NCBI RefSeq assembly: GCF_003226255.1
Contig: NZ_QJST01000002.1
Coordinates: forward strand, 1-64,000
DNA from: Idiomarina fontislapidosi
GTDB taxonomy: Bacteria > Pseudomonadota > Gammaproteobacteria > Enterobacterales > Alteromonadaceae
Reading direction: 5' to 3'
DNA length: 64,000 nucleotides
In this document: piece after piece, positions 60,468 to 64,000 of the stretch
How positions within the stretch are numbered: the stretch's first letter is position 1
How the letters are laid out: each line of letters begins with the position of its first letter
Translations under genes and position numbers: made by a program
The notes under the pieces: generated by a model
Told to the model about the DNA's origin: nothing
Database searches by the model: none
The model's input: only the letters and a program-made list of their open reading frames with translations

Positions 60468-61913
60468 ATGAATGCTAACCAGCAGGACCCGACACTCTCA
60501 AGTTGGCAGGAGCGCCAAGAGTACGCAGAACTCATGCAACCATTAATCGGTAAATTATACCGCAATTTTGGTGTTGAGATTCTTGTTTATGGTCGTTCAC
60601 TATTAAATGTCTCGACAATTAATATCATTAAAGCCCACCGCCTGATCCGCCGCTATGAAGGCCAAAAAGTGCGTTTGCGCGAGAGCTTCCCGTTTTTGGA
60701 AGCTATGGCAAAAATGCAAATGGCACCCGCGCGTGTTGATCTAGGTAAACTTGCTTATGGTTATCACCACGGTGGTAAAGCGGACGGTTTGTCTATCGAA
60801 GACTATCTCCGTCGTGAGTTAACCGAGGTAGCTGATGTCGACGACAGTATTGAACCACGTGATATCGTATTGTATGGCTTTGGTCGTATCGGCCGTCTAC
60901 TTGCTCGGTTATTGATCGAGAAGAACGGCGCCAACAATAAAATGCGTCTACGTGCGATTGTTGTGCGCGGCGGACGAGAGGGCGACCTCGAGAAACGTGC
61001 AAGTTTGCTGCGCCGTGACTCGATTCATGGTCAGTTCAATGGCTCTATCACTATCGATAAAGAAACCAACAGCATTAAAGCTAACGGTACTTCGATCAAA
61101 GTGATTTATTCAGACGGTCCTGATCAAGTCGACTACACGCAATATGGCATCGACAATGCGATCGTTATCGACAACACCGGTATTTGGAAAGATGAAGCCG
61201 GTTTAGGTTTACACCTTAAATCAAAAGGTGTTGCCAAAGTATTGTTGACGGCGCCGGCTAAGGGCGACATCAAGAACATCGTGTTTGGTGTGAATCACGA
61301 CGATATTTTAGATGATGACCGCATCCTGTCGGCAGCGAGCTGTACTACCAACGCGATTACTCCAGTACTTAAAGCGGTAAATGATGAGTACGGTATTCAA
61401 AATGGTCACGTTGAAACAGTTCACTCGTACACCAACGACCAGAACTTGATCGACAACTACCACAAAGCTGAACGCCGTGGTCGCTCGGCACCGTTGAACA
61501 TGGTTATTACTTCAACGGGTGCTGCTAAAGCGGTGGCAAAAGCGTTGCCAGAGCTTAAAGGCAAGCTCACGGGTAATGCGATCCGTGTGCCTACGCCGAA
61601 TGTTTCAATGGCTATCATGAACTTAAATCTTGCCAAGAGCACCGACCGCGAAGGCTTGAACGAGTATCTGCGTAAAACCGCTTTACACTCTTCGTTAGAG
61701 AGCCAAATTGATTACACGGCCTCAACTGAAATCGTATCAAGCGATTTAGTCGGCAGCCGCTATGCGGGTATCGTGGATTCGCAAGCGACGATCGTTGAAG
61801 ATGACCGCGCAGTATTGTACGTGTGGTATGACAACGAATTCGGCTACAGCTGTCAGGTTGTACGTGTAGCAGAGCAAATGGCAGGTCTTAAAGTGCCTAA
61901 TTTGCCTCGTTAA
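60468..61913 (+). CDS. gap: Glyceraldehyde-3-phosphate dehydrogenase, long form
   Basis: 481 residues, about 140 more than standard GAPDH. The extra part is at the N-terminus (residues 1-131), mostly helical, of unknown role. The NAD-binding start IVLYGFGRIGRLLARLL lies at about residue 133, the catalytic cysteine is C292 in SAASCTTNAITPV, and the C-terminal WYDNEFGYSCQVVR is normal. This long form is typical of marine gammaproteobacteria. GAGGA lies ten bases before the ATG. A strong terminator follows. Confidence 0.95.
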   Translation: MNANQQDPTLSSWQERQEYAELMQPLIGKLYRNFGVEILVYGRSLLNVSTINIIKAHRLIRRYEGQKVRLRESFPFLEAMAKMQMAPARVDLGKLAYGYHHGGKADGLSIEDYLRRELTEVADVDDSIEPRDIVLYGFGRIGRLLARLLIEKNGANNKMRLRAIVVRGGREGDLEKRASLLRRDSIHGQFNGSITIDKETNSIKANGTSIKVIYSDGPDQVDYTQYGIDNAIVIDNTGIWKDEAGLGLHLKSKGVAKVLLTAPAKGDIKNIVFGVNHDDILDDDRILSAASCTTNAITPVLKAVNDEYGIQNGHVETVHSYTNDQNLIDNYHKAERRGRSAPLNMVITSTGAAKAVAKALPELKGKLTGNAIRVPTPNVSMAIMNLNLAKSTDREGLNEYLRKTALHSSLESQIDYTASTEIVSSDLVGSRYAGIVDSQATIVEDDRAVLYVWYDNEFGYSCQVVRVAEQMAGLKVPNLPR

Positions 61914-61926
61914 CACAGAAAAACAG

Positions 61927-61954
61927 AAAAAAGCGCCCGCGGTGGCGCTTTTTT
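61927..61954 (+). terminator. Rho-independent terminator of gap
   Basis: AAAAAAGCGCC/GGCGCTTTTTT with a CGCGGT loop, 14 bases after the gap stop: strong GC stem plus T6. Confidence 0.92.
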
Positions 61955-61999
61955 CGTATACTGCTAAGCATTCGCTTTTAAAAATTAAAAAGGAAACGC

Positions 62000-63136
62000 A
62001 TGATACGTATCAATACGGCGTTTGATAGCGGCAATATCGACGTTATCGAAGCAAGCTCAAGTGACAACATTCGTCTTACTATCCGTAAGGATCATCAATC
62101 AGATTTTTATCAGTGGTTTCATTACAAGTTGTTTGCCGAAGTCGGCGAGGAACATGTGATGATCATTGAAAACGCCGGCAAGTCTGCTTATCCCGATGGC
62201 TGGAAAGACTACCAGGCGTTGGCTTCCTATGATCGCGACACCTGGTTCCGGGTTCCAACCGAGTACGACGGTGAAAAACTTACTATTCGTCATACACCGG
62301 AACAAGAATCTGTTTACTATGCTTATTTTGTGCCTTATTCATATGAGCGTCACTTAGACCTCATTCAGCAGGCGCAACAGTCAGTTGACTGTTACCATGA
62401 GTTACTTGGTGAAACGCTAGACGGTCGCGAGCTCAACTTGCTGATTATTGGCGAACCGAGCGACGGGAAAAACACCATTTGGATTACTGCACGTCAACAC
62501 CCGGGTGAGTCAATGGCGGAGTGGCTGATGGAAGGCTTGATTGGTCGCTTGTTAGACGACGAAGACGGTGTGGCGCGTAAGTTGCTAGATGAGAATGTCT
62601 TCTACGTGGTTCCTAACATGAACCCAGACGGCAGTGTACGTGGTCATTTGCGTACTAACGCGGTAGGTACTAACCTGAACCGTGAGTGGGCAGAGCCGAG
62701 CTTAGAAAAAAGCCCTGAAGTATTTTACGTGCTTAAACGCATGCAAGAAACCGGCGTTGATATGTTCTTAGACGTGCATGGTGATGAAGCATTACCTTAC
62801 AACTTCGTCGCGGGCTGCGAAGGTATTCCATCGTATGATGAACGCCACAAGCACTTAGAAGAAACATTTAAGAATGCGCTGTTAGCGGCAACACCTGAGT
62901 TCCAAGACGCGTTCGGTTACGAGAAGGACGAACCCGGTAAAGCCAACATGACGGTTGCATGCTCGGCTGTTGGTGAGCGTTTTAAATGTTTATCGTATAC
63001 ATTAGAAATGCCATTCAAAGATAATGCTGACTTGCCTGATGAAGATTTTGGTTGGTCTTCAACGCGCTCTCAACGTTTAGGCGAGGATGTGCTGACTGCT
63101 ATATTGGCAGTATCGCCGATCCTGCGTAAGGTTTAA
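62000..63136 (+). CDS. M14-family zinc carboxypeptidase (cytosolic carboxypeptidase-like)
   Basis: 378 residues, no signal peptide. Residues 1-130 form the beta-sandwich domain found before the catalytic part in bacterial members of this M14 group. The zinc site is ARQHPGESMAEWLMEG (H and E) plus H in FLDVHGDEALPYNF; the substrate arginine is in HLRTNAVGTNLNREW and the catalytic glutamate near TLEMPFKDN. AAGGAAA lies before the ATG. Substrate unknown. A terminator separates it from gap; the AGCS gene follows after 39 bases. Confidence 0.93.
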   Translation: MIRINTAFDSGNIDVIEASSSDNIRLTIRKDHQSDFYQWFHYKLFAEVGEEHVMIIENAGKSAYPDGWKDYQALASYDRDTWFRVPTEYDGEKLTIRHTPEQESVYYAYFVPYSYERHLDLIQQAQQSVDCYHELLGETLDGRELNLLIIGEPSDGKNTIWITARQHPGESMAEWLMEGLIGRLLDDEDGVARKLLDENVFYVVPNMNPDGSVRGHLRTNAVGTNLNREWAEPSLEKSPEVFYVLKRMQETGVDMFLDVHGDEALPYNFVAGCEGIPSYDERHKHLEETFKNALLAATPEFQDAFGYEKDEPGKANMTVACSAVGERFKCLSYTLEMPFKDNADLPDEDFGWSSTRSQRLGEDVLTAILAVSPILRKV

Positions 63137-63175
63137 AAACGCGGTAAAAATAACAATAAATAAAGGGGATACACC

Positions 63176-64000
63176 TTGGAAACGCTGAATAATATTCTGT
63201 TATGGATTGATGGGTTTTTGGGCTCAGCAGCCTATTTCCCATTCCTGTTGTTGGGTGTGGGTTTGTTCTTCACACTTTACTTGGGTTTTCCGCAAGTTCG
63301 GTACTTTCGTCATGCTTGGCGAGTGTTGAGCGGTAAGTTCGATAAAAAAGACTCACAAGGCGATACCAGCCACTTCCAAGCGCTCTCGACTGCACTGTCG
63401 GGTACCGTTGGTACGGGTAACATTGGTGGTGTCGCACTGGCTATCTTCTTAGGTGGTCCGGCGGCTATCTTCTGGATGTGGATGACCGCATTCATGGGTA
63501 TGACCACTAAGTTCGTTGAGGTTACTTTATCGCACAAATACCGCGTTAAGACGGAAGACGGCACCATGGCAGGCGGGCCCATGTACTATATGGATCGCCG
63601 TTTGAACATGAAGTGGTTAGCAGTGATTTTTGCTATCGCTACAATTATCAGTTCGTTCGGAACCGGTAATATGCCGCAGATTAACAACATCGCTCAGTCG
63701 ATGGAGCAAACCTTCGAAATCGATCCGGTTATCACAGGTGCGGTGCTTTCTATTCTTCTAGCGATGGTTATCATCGGCGGTATCAAGCGTATTGCAGCGG
63801 TTACGTCTAAAATCGTGCCTATCATGGGTATCCTATACGTGTTGGGCTCTTTGAGTGTTATCGCGTTTAACATCGATAATATTGGCGAATCGTTTGTCTC
63901 TATTTTCCGCGATGCCTTCACCGGCTCTGCAGCGGCGGGTGGCTTCTTAGGTGCAAGCTTTGCGTATGCGTTTAACCGAGGTGTTAACCGTGGTTTGTTC
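63176..64000 (+). CDS. AGCS-family sodium:alanine/glycine symporter (cut by window edge)
   Basis: 275 codons are visible from TTG ([20 protein letters not shown]) behind AAAGGGG; the 3' part lies outside. At least six membrane helices are seen. The AGCS signature is strong: [20 protein letters not shown] and [20 protein letters not shown] with GGPMYYMD next. It takes up alanine or glycine with sodium. Likely co-transcribed with the M14 peptidase gene, whose product could supply amino acids. Confidence 0.94.
   Translation, partial: METLNNILLWIDGFLGSAAYFPFLLLGVGLFFTLYLGFPQVRYFRHAWRVLSGKFDKKDSQGDTSHFQALSTALSGTVGTGNIGGVALAIFLGGPAAIFWMWMTAFMGMTTKFVEVTLSHKYRVKTEDGTMAGGPMYYMDRRLNMKWLAVIFAIATIISSFGTGNMPQINNIAQSMEQTFEIDPVITGAVLSILLAMVIIGGIKRIAAVTSKIVPIMGILYVLGSLSVIAFNIDNIGESFVSIFRDAFTGSAAAGGFLGASFAYAFNRGVNRGLF

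Noticed and set aside
1-64000. CRISPR array, tRNA, rRNA or prophage
   Set aside because: No regularly spaced repeats, cloverleaf-type sequences, rRNA segments or phage structural genes were recognised by reading.

Overview
The window looks like the chromosome of a marine gammaproteobacterium of the order Alteromonadales, most likely Idiomarinaceae or a close relative. I infer this from gene content: an approximately 480-residue GAPDH with a long N-terminal extension beside a DUF2989-type lipoprotein, MsrB and pyruvate kinase; a DUF6279-type lipoprotein; several large TonB-dependent receptors; and a DsbD-like Scs operon. No rRNA, tRNA, CRISPR array or complete mobile element was seen, so the genus is not settled.

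Bases 1-13000 are accessory in character. The left edge cuts an IS30-family transposase. Next come a short orphan gene and an AT-rich 614-residue protein with a TerB-like segment and a C-terminal PD-(D/E)XK nuclease motif, then a flavin reductase, a Kelch remnant and a pirin. A two-gene unit of a compact HipA-like kinase and a DUF3037 protein follows, then a methyltransferase fused to an HNH nuclease. The rest is a BI-1-type membrane protein, a GNAT acetyltransferase, small membrane proteins and a serine hydrolase.

Bases 13000-20400 hold one tightly packed set: a secreted orphan protein, an HlyD-type adaptor, a LolD/MacB-type ATPase, a large FtsX-type permease and a TonB-dependent receptor. 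It may move one undetermined substrate across the envelope. A PhoD phosphatase and an APC permease lie next to it on the other strand.

Bases 23400-32600 form an iron and heme block. A siderophore-type receptor with a PepSY membrane protein sits behind a Fur-like site. The heme operon hmuT-hmuU-hmuV-hugZ diverges from a heme receptor gene, with a second Fur-like site between them.

Bases 32570-37450 form a stress-resistance block: acr3, arsH, arsC and arsR behind a palindromic operator; a persulfide-dioxygenase-like hydrolase divergent from a TauE/SafE exporter; and sugE (gdx) preceded by two ACGA-loop hairpins that match the guanidine-II (mini-ykkC) riboswitch.

Bases 37500-50500 mix a TonB-C-like lipoprotein, a second serine hydrolase, a TPR-GGDEF protein, an scsB-scsD-scsC thiol/copper operon, an aldo/keto reductase, a PagL-like deacylase, an alkB/permease/acetyltransferase cluster, and a LysR/LysE divergent pair.

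Bases 50500-64000 look like core chromosome: a two-part PTPS-like protein with an M23 peptidase, an M61 peptidase, a PilZ protein, a LytS/LytTR two-component pair with a DUF6279 lipoprotein, pyruvate kinase, MsrB, the DUF2989 lipoprotein, GAPDH, an M14 carboxypeptidase, and an AGCS symporter cut by the right edge.
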